From an uncultured Oscillospiraceae bacterium (GTDB lineage Bacteria > Bacillota > Clostridia > Oscillospirales > Acutalibacteraceae): a DNA stretch of 64,000 nt. The notes under the pieces are model-generated. The model was not told the origin of the DNA and ran no database searches. It saw nothing but the letters and a program-made list of their open reading frames with translations. Each line of letters opens with the position of its first letter. The first letter of the stretch is position 1. A program made the translations under genes and the position numbers. Of this stretch, positions 7,780 to 17,545 are shown one piece after another. The DNA is taken from NCBI GenBank assembly GCA_900547105.1, contig URFL01000011.1, forward strand, positions 1-64,000. The letters are read 5' to 3'.

Positions 7780-9324
7780 TTACGCTTTGGTGGCTTTGCC
7801 CATCGCGACCACTTCGTCAAACTCGTCGGTGATCTCTTTGCTGGGTGCCTTGGTGCACAGGCTGACCACCACGATGGTCAGCAGTCCCGCCACAAATGCC
7901 GGCAGCAGCTCATAGATCCCGAACACGCCTCCCATCGGCTTAACAAGGTATTTCCAAACAAACACCATCACGCCGCCGACCGCCATACCGGCGATCGCGC
8001 CCGGCAGGTTGGCGCGTTTCCAAAAGATGGAGCAGATGACCAGCGGCCCGAACGCGGCACCGAAGCCTGCCCACGCAAACGACACGATGCCGAACACCGA
8101 GCTGTTCGGGTCGCGGGCAATGATCACGCCCAGCACCGCGATCAACACCACCGTGATACGCGCGATCAGCATGCCCTTTTTCGCCGAAATCTTCAGATGG
8201 AAGGTTTCCTGCAAAATGTTTTCCGACACGCTGGACGCCGCCGCCAACAGCTGGGAATCCGCCGTCGACATGGTGCTTGCCAAAATGCCCGCCAAAATCA
8301 ATCCGGCGATGATGGCGAAGAACACACCGTTTTCGGAAATGACGTGCGCGATACGCACAATGATGGTTTCGGTGTCGTTACCGCTCAGCTGCGGCACGAT
8401 ATTGGCGTTGCTGAGTGTCCGGCCTACCACGCCGATCAGCACCGCGATACCCATCGCGATCACCACCCACACCGACGCGACCCGGCGGGACAGCTTCAGC
8501 TTTTTCTCGTCCTCGATCGCCATAAAGCGCAGCAGGATGTGCGGCATACCGAAGTAGCCCAGTCCCCACGACAGGGTGGTGATGATATGCAGCAGGTTAT
8601 ACGGATCGCTTTGACCGGTGGTTTCCGAATAAGACGCCGTCATAGACAGATACCCCGGCAGATCGCGCACATTGTCGATAACCGCATCGACTCCGCCCGC
8701 GGCGATGGTGGAATACACCAGCACAAACGCGATGGCAAAGGTCATGATGATGCTTTGGATAAAGTCGGTGGTGGAAGCCGCGAAGAAGCCGCCCGCCGCG
8801 GTGTATCCGACAATGACCACCGCCGACACCAGCATCGCCACCATGTAATTCATACCGAACAGCGAAGAGAACAGCTTGCCGCAGGCGGCAAAGCCGGACG
8901 CGGTATACGGAATAAAGAACACGATAATAATGATCGCCGCCATGCAGGACAGGATGTTCTTTTTATCGCGGAAACGGCGCGAAAAGAACTGCGGCAGGGT
9001 GAACGAATCGGTCTTGTGGGTGTAACGGCGCAGCCGACCGGCAGTGAACAGCCAGTTGAGATAGGTACCCACCGCCAAACCGATGGCGGTCCAGCCCACA
9101 TCCGCCAGGCCGGACAGATACGCCAGCCCCGGCAGACCCATCAGCAGGTAGCTGGACATATCGCTCGCCTCGGCGCTCATCGCCGTGACCAGCGGGCCGA
9201 GCTTGCGTCCGCCCAGATAGAAATCCTGCGACGACTCGTTTTTCCGCGCATAGCGGAAGCCAACGAACAGCATACCGATCAGGTACACCCCGATCGTCGC
9301 CAAAATGCAAATGGTTGATGTCAT
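7780..9324 (-). CDS. putP: Sodium/proline symporter
   Basis: A 514-aa member of the sodium:solute symporter family with about 13 transmembrane segments. The N-terminal part has the PutP-typical RKNESSQDFYLGGRKLGPLV followed by SAEASDMSSYLLMGLPG, a region known to form the Na+ and proline binding helix. It imports L-proline with Na+ across the cytoplasmic membrane for nutrition or osmoprotection. ATG at 9324 has GGAGG about 11 nt upstream. An upstream in-frame ATG would add 28 residues without family similarity. The gene is monocistronic, with its own promoter and a shared terminator. Confidence 0.9.
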   Translation of the reverse strand: MTSTICILATIGVYLIGMLFVGFRYARKNESSQDFYLGGRKLGPLVTAMSAEASDMSSYLLMGLPGLAYLSGLADVGWTAIGLAVGTYLNWLFTAGRLRRYTHKTDSFTLPQFFSRRFRDKKNILSCMAAIIIIVFFIPYTASGFAACGKLFSSLFGMNYMVAMLVSAVVIVGYTAAGGFFAASTTDFIQSIIMTFAIAFVLVYSTIAAGGVDAVIDNVRDLPGYLSMTASYSETTGQSDPYNLLHIITTLSWGLGYFGMPHILLRFMAIEDEKKLKLSRRVASVWVVIAMGIAVLIGVVGRTLSNANIVPQLSGNDTETIIVRIAHVISENGVFFAIIAGLILAGILASTMSTADSQLLAAASSVSENILQETFHLKISAKKGMLIARITVVLIAVLGVIIARDPNSSVFGIVSFAWAGFGAAFGPLVICSIFWKRANLPGAIAGMAVGGVMVFVWKYLVKPMGGVFGIYELLPAFVAGLLTIVVVSLCTKAPSKEITDEFDEVVAMGKATKA

Positions 9325-9417
9325 ACGATTCCACTCCTCCATATTGCGGGCCAAAACGAAGCCACCCTTCTCATCGTCCGCGCGCCCGCTTATACCGCAA
9401 AAAATCACAGTTTGTAT

Positions 9418-9446
9418 ATTTTACCATATCTTTGTACAAATTTCAA
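9418..9446 (-). promoter_or_regulatory. Sigma-A promoter upstream of putP
   Basis: Leftward TTGAAA (9446-9441), 17-nt spacer, TAAAAT (9423-9418), about 95 nt before the putP start. Confidence 0.6.
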
Positions 9447-9526
9447 CATTTTTGCACATTGCCGTAGTTTCGTTGCAATAATCGACTTTTCCACCAAACA
9501 TCCTCCCGCCCGGGCAGCGACAACCC

Positions 9527-9555
9527 TTGATTGCGCGGGGGATTTTGATTATACT
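9527..9555 (+). promoter_or_regulatory. Sigma-A promoter of the uvrA-like gene
   Basis: TTGATT (9527-9532), 17-nt spacer, TATACT (9550-9555). An AAAGGAG follows at 9557 with an in-frame ATG at 9576 at a long spacing, so an N-terminally extended form of the downstream protein is conceivable. Confidence 0.65.
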
Positions 9556-9617
9556 GAAAGGAGCAACTATCAAAAATGCCGGCTTTACGCGGCACATCCC
9601 TGTTTGGAGTGAGCGAT

Positions 9618-12095
9618 ATGATCGAGAAAATGCTGGTGCGCGGCGCCAAGGTGCACAATCTGAAAAATATTGATGTGGATATTCCGCTGAACCAAATTGT
9701 CGGCATTGCCGGGGTATCCGGCTCCGGCAAATCATCGCTGGCGCTGGGCGTTTTGTATGCAGAGGGCTCCCGCCGCTATTTGGAGGCGCTGTCCACCTAC
9801 ACCCGCCGCCGGATGACCCAAGCCTCCAAAGCCTCGGTGGACGAGGTGTTGTATGTCCCCGCAGCGTTGGCGCTGCACCAGCGTCCGGGCGTGCCCGGCA
9901 TCCGCAGCACCTTTGGCACCGGCACCGAGCTGTTGAACAGCTTGCGGCTGATGTATTCGCGGCTGGCGAGCCACCGCTGCCCGAACGGGCATTATCTGCC
10001 GCCCACGCTGGCGGTGGCTGCCGGCAAGGAGTTGGTTTGTCCGGAATGCGGCGCTCATTTTTATGCGCCGTCCGCCGAGGAGCTGGCGTTCAACTCGCAA
10101 GGTGCCTGTTCCACATGCAGCGGCACCGGCATTGTCCGCACGGTGGATCTCGCCACGCTGGTACCGGACGAATCGCTCAGCATCGACGACGGCGCGGTTG
10201 CCCCGTGGAACAGCCTGATGTGGTCACTGATGACAGATATCTGCCGCGAGATGGGGGTACGCACGGATGTGCCGTTTTGCAAGCTGACCGACAAAGAAAA
10301 GGACATCGTGTTCCACGGTCCGGCGGAGAAAAAGCACATTTTTTATCACAACAAAAACTCCGGTCAAGCCGGAGAACTGGACTTCACCTATTTCAACGCC
10401 GTTTACACGGTGGAAAACGCGCTTGCCAAGGTCAAGGACGAAAAGGGCATGAAGCGGGTGGAAAAATTTCTGAAAGAGGATATTTGCCCGGATTGTCACG
10501 GCACCCGCCTGTCTGCTGCCGCGCGGGCACCCCGGCTGCAGGGCATTTCGTTGGACGAGGCCTGCGCTATGACGCTGTCGACGCTGGTCGAATGGGTGCG
10601 GGGTGTGCCGGACAGTCTGCCGCCGGAGATGCGTCCCATGGCGGTCAGCATTGGCGAGGCGTTCGAAAGCACCGCCAAACGGCTGATGGATTTGGGGCTG
10701 GGGTATCTGACTCTGGATCGCTCAGCAGCCACCCTGTCCACCGGCGAACGGCAGCGGATGCAGCTGGCGCGCGCGGTGCGCAACCGCACCACCGGCGTGC
10801 TGTATGTGCTGGACGAGCCGAGCATCGGGCTGCATCCCTCCAACATTGTGGGGTTGACTGGTGTGATGCACGATCTGGTCGCCGACGGCAACTCGGTGAT
10901 TTTGGTGGATCACGATACCCAGATCTTGAAAGAGGCGGATTGGATCGTGGAGATGGGGCCGCAGGCGGGAGCCAAGGGCGGGCACGTCCTTGCCGAGGGC
11001 ACGGTTGCCGCTATCCAAGACAACCCGACCTCCCAAATCGGGCCGTTCCTGTCCGGCAAAGCGGATACCCGCCTGCGCTCTTGCGCTGATACCGAAACGA
11101 TGTTTGCCGACGGCATGATCCATCTGTCCACCGCGGCGATCCACACGGTGAAGCCGCTGGAGGTGGACATTCCGAAAGGGCGGTTGACGGTGGTGACCGG
11201 CGTGTCCGGTTCCGGCAAAACCACCATGGTGCTGGAAAGCCTGATCCCCGCACTGCAAGCGCACATCGGCGGCACTGCTCTGCCACCGCACATTCGGGAT
11301 ATCCGCGCCGAGGGGATCGCGCATATCAAGCTCATCGACGCCACCCCGATCGGCATCAATGTGCGCTCCACCGTGGCCACCTACGCCGGCATTCACGATG
11401 ATTTGCGCAAGCTGTTCGCCAAATCGCCGGACGCAAAGGAACGCGGCTATAAAGCCAGCCATTTTTCCTATAACACCGGCTCGCTGCGCTGCCCCGGCTG
11501 CGACGGCACCGGCGTGGTCAGCCTGGATGTGCAGTTTTTGCCGGATGTGAACATTCCCTGTCCGGATTGCCGCGGCTCCCGCTATGCGCGGGCGGCGTAT
11601 GATGTCAAGCTGGTCAATAAGGCGGGACAATCCTGCTCGCTGCCGGAGTTGATGGATATGGATGTGAACTCCGCCATCGACTTTTGCGGCGATATGAAAA
11701 CCGTGTGCCAAAAGCTGCGGGTGCTGCAGCAACTGGGGCTGGGGTATCTCACGCTGGGCGAGGAAACGCCCAGCCTGTCCGGCGGCGAAGCGCAGCGGCT
11801 AAAGCTCGCCAGCGAGATCGGGCGCACCCAAACCGATGCGGTGTTTGTATTTGATGAGCCGAGCATCGGGCTGCATCCGCTGGATGTGCAGGTGCTGCTC
11901 GGGGTGTTTCAGGCGCTGCTGGATCATGGCGCCACCGTCATCGTGATCGAGCACGATCTCGATGTGATCCGCAACGCCGATTATGTGATCGATATGGGTC
12001 CCGGCGGCGGCGAAAGCGGCGGTCGGATCGTCGCGACCGGCACCCCGCCGCAAATCCGCGATAACCCCGCCAGCATCACCGGGCAATATTTGTAA
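9618..12095 (+). CDS. UvrA-like excinuclease ATPase paralogue (short, UvrA2-type)
   Basis: An 825-aa tandem ABC ATPase of the UvrA family. The first half has Walker A GVSGSGKSS, a Cys-rich zinc module (CPECGAHF ... CSTCSGTG), CPDCHGTR, signature LSTGERQRMQLARA and LDEPSIGLHP. The second half has GVSGSGKTT, a zinc finger (CPGCDGTG ... CPDCRGSR), LSGGEAQRLKLA and FDEPSIGLHP. Genuine UvrA is about 940 aa. The region between the first P-loop and the first signature is short, which suggests that the UvrB-binding and part of the insertion domain are missing. That is typical of UvrA2/DrrC-like paralogues in DNA protection or drug tolerance rather than core excision repair. ATG at 9618 follows GGAG by 8 nt and gives the canonical N-terminus VRGAKVHNLKNIDV. 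Confidence 0.85.
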   Translation: MIEKMLVRGAKVHNLKNIDVDIPLNQIVGIAGVSGSGKSSLALGVLYAEGSRRYLEALSTYTRRRMTQASKASVDEVLYVPAALALHQRPGVPGIRSTFGTGTELLNSLRLMYSRLASHRCPNGHYLPPTLAVAAGKELVCPECGAHFYAPSAEELAFNSQGACSTCSGTGIVRTVDLATLVPDESLSIDDGAVAPWNSLMWSLMTDICREMGVRTDVPFCKLTDKEKDIVFHGPAEKKHIFYHNKNSGQAGELDFTYFNAVYTVENALAKVKDEKGMKRVEKFLKEDICPDCHGTRLSAAARAPRLQGISLDEACAMTLSTLVEWVRGVPDSLPPEMRPMAVSIGEAFESTAKRLMDLGLGYLTLDRSAATLSTGERQRMQLARAVRNRTTGVLYVLDEPSIGLHPSNIVGLTGVMHDLVADGNSVILVDHDTQILKEADWIVEMGPQAGAKGGHVLAEGTVAAIQDNPTSQIGPFLSGKADTRLRSCADTETMFADGMIHLSTAAIHTVKPLEVDIPKGRLTVVTGVSGSGKTTMVLESLIPALQAHIGGTALPPHIRDIRAEGIAHIKLIDATPIGINVRSTVATYAGIHDDLRKLFAKSPDAKERGYKASHFSYNTGSLRCPGCDGTGVVSLDVQFLPDVNIPCPDCRGSRYARAAYDVKLVNKAGQSCSLPELMDMDVNSAIDFCGDMKTVCQKLRVLQQLGLGYLTLGEETPSLSGGEAQRLKLASEIGRTQTDAVFVFDEPSIGLHPLDVQVLLGVFQALLDHGATVIVIEHDLDVIRNADYVIDMGPGGGESGGRIVATGTPPQIRDNPASITGQYL

Positions 12096-12098
12096 CAG

Positions 12099-12141
12099 AA
12101 AAGCGCTATCTGACTTGGCTTCAAATCAGATAGCGCTTTTG
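12099..12141. terminator. Terminator hairpin, left copy of a duplicated sequence
   Basis: AAAAGCGCTATCTGA pairs with TCAGATAGCGCTTTT and ends the uvrA-like gene. The same stem, 18 nt identical on the 5' side (AAAAGCGCTATCTGACTT) and about 16 nt on the 3' side, recurs at 26923-26970 at the other end of the accessory island; only the loops differ. Confidence 0.85.
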
Positions 12142-12193
12142 GTTGGTCTAACAAAATCGAGCACAAAAGATATACAAGGGGGTTCTCCCCACC

Positions 12194-12805
12194 TTAATGA
12201 TACCGTTTTTTATCCTCGACCACAGGCGCGGGCTGTCCAAGCACTCCCTTCATCACCTGTGCAAACCGTTCATACGGAATGATCCACTCTTTCTGACCAT
12301 TCACCGTTTTCGTACAAGGCATATCGTTCACCTCGCGGTTGGCAATCCGCGTGTGCAGAATGCCATCCCAAATAAAATCCCAAAAACGATAGCCATCCAT
12401 AGCCCAACTCATCTGGACATGATTCATGCTGGCAATAATGCTTTTATCGGTGATTTTGTCGAAATACATTATGGGCGAAGAGGCACAATATTGTTCCAAC
12501 GCATGGATCATCTCTTTGTCCTCGGCATACATATCCATTAAATAATTGGCAACAGCATCGCCTGCAAATTCCAGATCTTTTTGCTTAAGATCCATCAGAA
12601 AGACCACCAGCTTGGTTTCGAAATGCATTACCTGCAAGCATTTTCTTCCATCAAAATAAAGCAGCTTACAACCCCATTCGTACAAGTGGTTTCCGCGCTC
12701 TTTTTGCGCCATCATTCTTACCAGCGGTGCTGCTTCCGATTGCAATTGCTCCGGCGTTTTCAGCTTATACCGCTGCATAGTTTCCTTTGTCGCATAAAAA
12801 ATCAT
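12194..12805 (-). CDS. Conserved hypothetical protein, DUF6933-like
   Basis: A 203-aa predicted soluble protein. The N-terminus (MIFYATKETMQRYKLKTPE) and the strand pattern around YEWGCKLLYFDGRKCLQVMH and LVVFLMDLKQKD resemble the DUF6933 family, whose function is unknown. There are no transmembrane segments or catalytic motifs that I recognise. The gene reads leftwards, converging on the uvrA-like gene and its terminator. Its base composition is lower in GC than the uvrA-like gene and resembles the island to its right, so it may belong to the mobile segment. Family assignment is from memory of the motif pattern and is moderate. Confidence 0.6.
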   Translation of the reverse strand: MIFYATKETMQRYKLKTPEQLQSEAAPLVRMMAQKERGNHLYEWGCKLLYFDGRKCLQVMHFETKLVVFLMDLKQKDLEFAGDAVANYLMDMYAEDKEMIHALEQYCASSPIMYFDKITDKSIIASMNHVQMSWAMDGYRFWDFIWDGILHTRIANREVNDMPCTKTVNGQKEWIIPYERFAQVMKGVLGQPAPVVEDKKRYH

Positions 12806-13629
12806 ATGTCACCCATCCAAACCTTGCGGTTTTTGAACCTGCCGTATACCATGCAGAATCTAGCAGCGAAAAGCCTGTGCTTATGAGCTTTTTTAAGCGG
12901 CGTGGATTATTCCCACTCTTTGCCGGACCTTGTAATCTAACGGTTTTCGTTTAGATTCTGTGATACCCGGTATTTTGATTCTTTGTATTCTCCATATTTT
13001 CAGCCCCATACGATGGTTTGTTATCATATGAGTATCGCCGCCGATAGCGATCCATTCCGGTTTTTCGTGGATAGTATCCGGTGGCTTTCGCAAACGGCAA
13101 GGCTATTGTAGCATATCTGCATGATTGACGCAAGAATCAATTCTGTGATGGTACAGTGAATTTTTCGCATAATTCTTTCCAGTTCTTGCAGTTAATCCTA
13201 TGTCTCTTTTAGAGAATCATCATTTTATAATGCGATTCGTGTGTGGTAAGGAAGTCGCAGGTATTCATTCAGCAATTTTATTGGCACCTTCACTTTCCAC
13301 AACTTGTTTGACCATTTCTAGACTCCCAAGTACTTTCAGGCCGTCAGCACTCCAGTGTCATCAGGATCAACCGACAATTTTCAATCGCATAGATGAAGTT
13401 ACAGAGCTGCTTAAGCTCTTTTTAGTGGTGGGATGTCAGGAAAATTGTTTTTCCATCGGTTTTAAAATAGATTTTACATTCTCATAGGCGTGATAGTCTG
13501 GTGGTGGCCGAGCCATGGATGAACGAAAAGGTATTCCCCCCTGATGCTTTCAACTGTTCTTCCTTTATATTAAATTCGCTTGAAGATAACGCTGCCAAAG
13601 TTCATCCTTTCTATCTCTCTTAAGGCATC
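12806..13629. other. 820-nt stretch without an intact gene; degenerate coding remnants
   Basis: No open frame here looks like a complete gene. On the minus strand, around 13335-13500, short protein-like segments are interrupted by stops and frame changes: YHAYENVKSILKPMEKQF, then in another frame KELKQLCNFIYAIENC continuing to LILMTLEC. They look like the remains of a decayed gene that I cannot name. The stretch also contains the guaA-end-like 13-mer at 12906-12918. Confidence 0.4.
12906..12918. repeat. Candidate attachment-site copy (guaA 3'-end-like)
   Basis: ATTATTCCCACTC matches 12 of 13 bases with ATTACTCCCACTC at the guaA stop (27065-27077). Read leftwards it encodes Glu-Trp-Glu-stop, the usual C-terminus of GuaA. 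It could be the far attachment site of an element inserted at guaA. The match is short, so this is only a candidate. Confidence 0.4.
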
Positions 13630-14343
13630 TCAAATACCAAGTACAAATTCGTAATCGAGCAGCTTCTTCCGTTCCTGCCAGTCCGGCATATGGATTGTTA
13701 TAAAATCATAAAAATCCTTGTTGTGATATGGATACAAAAAATGTGCCAGTTCATGCAAAATTACATACTCCACGCAAGGAACACTTGCTTTATACAGATA
13801 ATAATTCAGATTCACTTTCTGATTCTTTCTGCTGCAGCTACCCCACAACGTACTCATCTTCTTCACACATACAGAAGGTCTTTCAATACCATGTTTTTCG
13901 ATAATTGGGTACAGTCGATCCACAATATCCTGGTAATACCGTTTGGCCGTCTGCTGCCACCAGTTATTAACCTGCTTATCGATCTGGGACTGTTCTGTTT
14001 CTGTTGTGTAGATATGAAGCACACTATCTTCACGAACGATCTGCTTACGTTTAGCCTCATGCACCTGGATTGTCAGTTGCCTACCCAGAATACGAGTGGA
14101 TGCTCCGGAAATAAAGTGTTCCTCTTTTTCAACTGCTTTTGTTTGAACAAAAAGTTCCAGTTTCTCTTCAATCCAAGGTGTTTTACTGAGAAGATGCTCC
14201 TTAATCCAGGACTCTGGTGTTCCAATCGGTGCAGATAGTTTTATTTCCCCGGAAGGAAACACTTTCAGCCGCACCTGTTTCATTTTCTTCAAAGAAACTG
14301 CTACAGGGAGTTCCGTTCCCTTTACTGTTACCGAGTACTCCAT
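13630..14343 (-). CDS. YgjP-like (SprT/M48-type) zinc metallopeptidase
   Basis: A 237-aa soluble protein of the YgjP/DUF45 family. The zinc site is HELAHFLYPYHNKDFYD (HELAH plus a downstream His), preceded by the family motif TLWGSCSRKNQKVNLNYYL. The substrate is unknown. Members are frequently encoded beside type I restriction genes, often directly after hsdR as here. ATG lies 2 nt after the hsdR stop, so translation is probably coupled. It is the last gene of the leftward restriction-modification operon. Confidence 0.85.
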   Translation of the reverse strand: MEYSVTVKGTELPVAVSLKKMKQVRLKVFPSGEIKLSAPIGTPESWIKEHLLSKTPWIEEKLELFVQTKAVEKEEHFISGASTRILGRQLTIQVHEAKRKQIVREDSVLHIYTTETEQSQIDKQVNNWWQQTAKRYYQDIVDRLYPIIEKHGIERPSVCVKKMSTLWGSCSRKNQKVNLNYYLYKASVPCVEYVILHELAHFLYPYHNKDFYDFITIHMPDWQERKKLLDYEFVLGI

Positions 14344-14344
14344 A

Positions 14345-17300
14345 TCAATACCTGCTCATCGCTGTCTTAATCGTATTTTCAATCAGAATATCCATTTCAT
14401 CGATTGGCAAATCAATGCCATGCTCGTCACAGAAGTCCCACAGCAAATCCTCAACAGCCTGGTTCATTTTCTTGTGGATTGGTGTACTTGTCCTCCAGTC
14501 CACACGAGCCAGTGACTGCACTGCCTGCTTCATATCCAATGCCAGTTTGCCAACTGCATCATCGAATTCCAGGTCATCTCCGCCGTGCTGTTTTAATGTA
14601 TCTGACACAACACCATAAAAAGCCTTTGCATCACTATCATTCACAATTGCGGATGGGTAGGAGTGTCCAGTAAAGCCCTGTCGCAGATCATCGGCCATTT
14701 TCTTCATGCTGGCCAGATACACATTTTCATCTCTGGATTTTCTGTATTCTGCGATTGTGTCCCGGATTCTTTCAGAGAACTTCTTAAACATCATCGGGTC
14801 CTCGTATTTTCTGGATTCCAACTCAGAAACGATACGGGTATGGATGTATGCAGCCTTCGCTTTCTGGCCTTCCACTTCCTCTAACTGCTTTTCCATGGCA
14901 ACTTTGTCATGGATGGCAACCGGCTCCACAACAATTTCAACGGGTTCAGAGGTAACAAACGTGTTCAGCAGGCTTCTGATACCATCTTCGTATTTGCTGA
15001 AATCCACTTTTTCCGCATACACCATCATCAGCGCAGAACGTAGCTTCTGGAAGAACAGCAGATCTGCCTTGTATTTCTGCATCTGCTCAAAACCAATGCT
15101 CTGGTACAGGGAGTAGTTACCCACAGCCATGGTCATCATCTTGGAGAACGCGGCCAGCTTTTCATAGAATTCTTTTCTGAGTGTCTCGCTTTCTGCTGTT
15201 TCTTCTTTCTCAAAGAAAGCTACCCAGGCCCTGGGGTTGCTCTGATCAAAAGATGCATTGCCAAAGAAATCCCACAGTGCCTTGTGCGTTTGCTTCAGTT
15301 TCTCCTGTTCCTCTGCTGCCGTTGCAATGGAGTCCACAATATCAGCAGGATCATATCCAGACAAACCAGACTGATCATCGCTGTACATTTCCATCGCATT
15401 ATTCAGGTTGCAAAACAAACCCCAATAGTCTACAATTAGGCCAAAATCTTTACCCGCAGCGATACGATTTACACGAGCAATAGCCTGCAACAGAGAATGC
15501 TCCTTCATAGGCTTGTCCACATACAACACACCAAGGGACGGTGCGTCAAAGCCGGTCAGCAGCATACTCTGAACAATTACAATATCAACATCTTCGCCGC
15601 CGATGATATTGTTCTTCACATACTCTTCGTAATCATCATACTTGGTTCCAAATCGGGGTTCAACTTCCTTTTTGAAAAAATCCCGGATAATTGCTTTGTC
15701 ATTTTTACCAATGACACCTTCATCACCCTCGGTGGAAACAGAATCATCGCAGATCAGCGCAGCCGCTTTTATACCACCCAGGCCGTTAATAGCGCGCTCA
15801 AGCTGAACCGCAAGGGCACGAGTGGAAACCGCTGCCATCGCCTTGAATCCGCGTGGTTTGCAGTAATTAAGGAAATGCTCATGGATATCAAACGCAATCA
15901 TGGACAGGCGCTGTTCTGTCTGCGCCAGATGTATAAAGGAACTCCACTTTTTGCGCATATCCTCTTTTTGAGGCTCAGTCAGTGGAGCAAGGATGTTCTT
16001 TAGATAATCGTCAATTTTGTCACTGGTCACTTTCTGTGGAATGACACGTCCATCGTAAACCAGCGGAACAATGACACCATCACGAATACCATCTTCGAAA
16101 CGATAAGAATGGCCAATCTGCTTGCCGAACTTCAGATATGTGTTACTCTTATCTTTCCGGAGCAGAGGTGTTCCGGTAAAGCCAATTTTGAAGGCATTGG
16201 GAAGCACCTCATTCATCATGTTATGGAATTCACCGGTATGAGAACGGTGGCTTTCGTCAATCAGAAGAAAAATATTCTCGTCCTCGATCTTGGTTCTGGA
16301 TTTTGCTGCCGCTTCAAATTTGTTGATCGTTGTGGCTATCAGGGTGTTGCCACCATCTTTTAGCAGAGAAACCAGGCCACGTCCGGTAGTTGCTTCCACC
16401 GGATCCATGCCAGTATGGACAAAGTTATCCCGCAGCTGTTTGATCAAATTCAGTCGGTCACAGACGAGAACGAATCTCGGGTTTACAATGGTTCTGTCTG
16501 CAATAATACGCTTCACGAGCATGACCATCGTCAGGGACTTACCACTACCCTGTGTATGCCAAATGACACCGCCACGGCTGTTACATCCATCCTCACCGTG
16601 TATACGGCGCATCGCATTTTCAACACCAAAGAACTGCTGATAGCGGGCAACCTTCTTAATGCCGCTATCATACAGAATAAAGAAACGAATAATATTCAGC
16701 AGGCGCTCCTTGGACAGCATGGATACGATCACCTTGTCCTGCTCGGTAATGTGGCTATCATCCACATAGCGCTTTGCTGCCTCTTCCTGCCACTGTACAT
16801 TCTCTTCGTGCCACTTACAGTAAAACTCCTGCTTGGTTCCAGCAGTACCGTACTTGACAGATTCCGGGTTCAAGGCGATAGCCAGCTGCGTAAACTTAAA
16901 CAGTTGCGGGATATAATCTGGCTGCCAATTGCGAACATTCTGCTTCACGCCCTCTTCTACATCCACGCTGGACTTTTTGCATTCGATCACAACCAGAGGA
17001 ATGCCGTTGATCAGAAGGACAATGTCAGGCCGAGCATATTTTCCGTTGGTGCGTTCTACGGAAAATTCATCCGTAACGTGCCAAATATTGTTCTCTGGGT
17101 GTTCCCAGTCAATGTAGGAAATGTCGAAAGACTGGGTATTGCCGTCATACAGATGTACATCGCAGCTTTTGCCGTAAATCAGCCGATCATAGATCGCCTT
17201 GCTGGAGAACATCAGGCCGCGCTCCAGGGGAGCATCCAGTTCACGGATCGCTTCGCCGATGGCATCATCCGGAAACGGTGTCTGCTTTCCCCGGTAAACA

Positions 17301-17476
17301 AAGGACTGAGAAGCCAAAAATTCCCGCATAACATCCGGGAACAGTACATGCGACAAATGGCCGCGCTTCTGCTCGGCCTCTGCTCTGGGAATATATTGAT
17401 AGCCCATGGCTTGCAATTCTTTCAGCGCTCTGTCCTGAGATTCCGGACGCTCATTAAAAATCTGATGACTCGGCAT
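14345..17476 (-). CDS. hsdR: Type I restriction enzyme, R (helicase-nuclease) subunit
   Basis: A 1043-aa motor subunit of the type I restriction complex. The N-terminal PD-(D/E)xK nuclease has RPDIVLLINGIPLVVIECKK (about residues 160-180). The SF2 translocase has Walker A TQGSGKS, motif II LLIDESHRSH, motif III GFTGTPL, and motif VI region QAIARVNR. A helical C-terminus for binding the methyltransferase core follows. With HsdM and HsdS it translocates and cuts unmodified DNA. ATG at 17476 follows GGAGG by 8 nt; an ATG 15 codons upstream has no site. All visible motifs are intact, so the enzyme is probably active. Confidence 0.95.
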   Translation of the reverse strand: MPSHQIFNERPESQDRALKELQAMGYQYIPRAEAEQKRGHLSHVLFPDVMREFLASQSFVYRGKQTPFPDDAIGEAIRELDAPLERGLMFSSKAIYDRLIYGKSCDVHLYDGNTQSFDISYIDWEHPENNIWHVTDEFSVERTNGKYARPDIVLLINGIPLVVIECKKSSVDVEEGVKQNVRNWQPDYIPQLFKFTQLAIALNPESVKYGTAGTKQEFYCKWHEENVQWQEEAAKRYVDDSHITEQDKVIVSMLSKERLLNIIRFFILYDSGIKKVARYQQFFGVENAMRRIHGEDGCNSRGGVIWHTQGSGKSLTMVMLVKRIIADRTIVNPRFVLVCDRLNLIKQLRDNFVHTGMDPVEATTGRGLVSLLKDGGNTLIATTINKFEAAAKSRTKIEDENIFLLIDESHRSHTGEFHNMMNEVLPNAFKIGFTGTPLLRKDKSNTYLKFGKQIGHSYRFEDGIRDGVIVPLVYDGRVIPQKVTSDKIDDYLKNILAPLTEPQKEDMRKKWSSFIHLAQTEQRLSMIAFDIHEHFLNYCKPRGFKAMAAVSTRALAVQLERAINGLGGIKAAALICDDSVSTEGDEGVIGKNDKAIIRDFFKKEVEPRFGTKYDDYEEYVKNNIIGGEDVDIVIVQSMLLTGFDAPSLGVLYVDKPMKEHSLLQAIARVNRIAAGKDFGLIVDYWGLFCNLNNAMEMYSDDQSGLSGYDPADIVDSIATAAEEQEKLKQTHKALWDFFGNASFDQSNPRAWVAFFEKEETAESETLRKEFYEKLAAFSKMMTMAVGNYSLYQSIGFEQMQKYKADLLFFQKLRSALMMVYAEKVDFSKYEDGIRSLLNTFVTSEPVEIVVEPVAIHDKVAMEKQLEEVEGQKAKAAYIHTRIVSELESRKYEDPMMFKKFSERIRDTIAEYRKSRDENVYLASMKKMADDLRQGFTGHSYPSAIVNDSDAKAFYGVVSDTLKQHGGDDLEFDDAVGKLALDMKQAVQSLARVDWRTSTPIHKKMNQAVEDLLWDFCDEHGIDLPIDEMDILIENTIKTAMSRY

Positions 17477-17545
17477 AGTGAAAACCTCCGACCTGTTTGA
17501 TAGAGAGGCGCAGCGGGGCACAAGGCCCCGCTGGCCTGGTAATGA

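Noticed and set aside
13200..13487. A 95-codon plus-strand frame in the gap left of the YgjP gene
   Set aside because: No ribosome binding site or domain; the protein-like signal is on the opposite strand and is broken.
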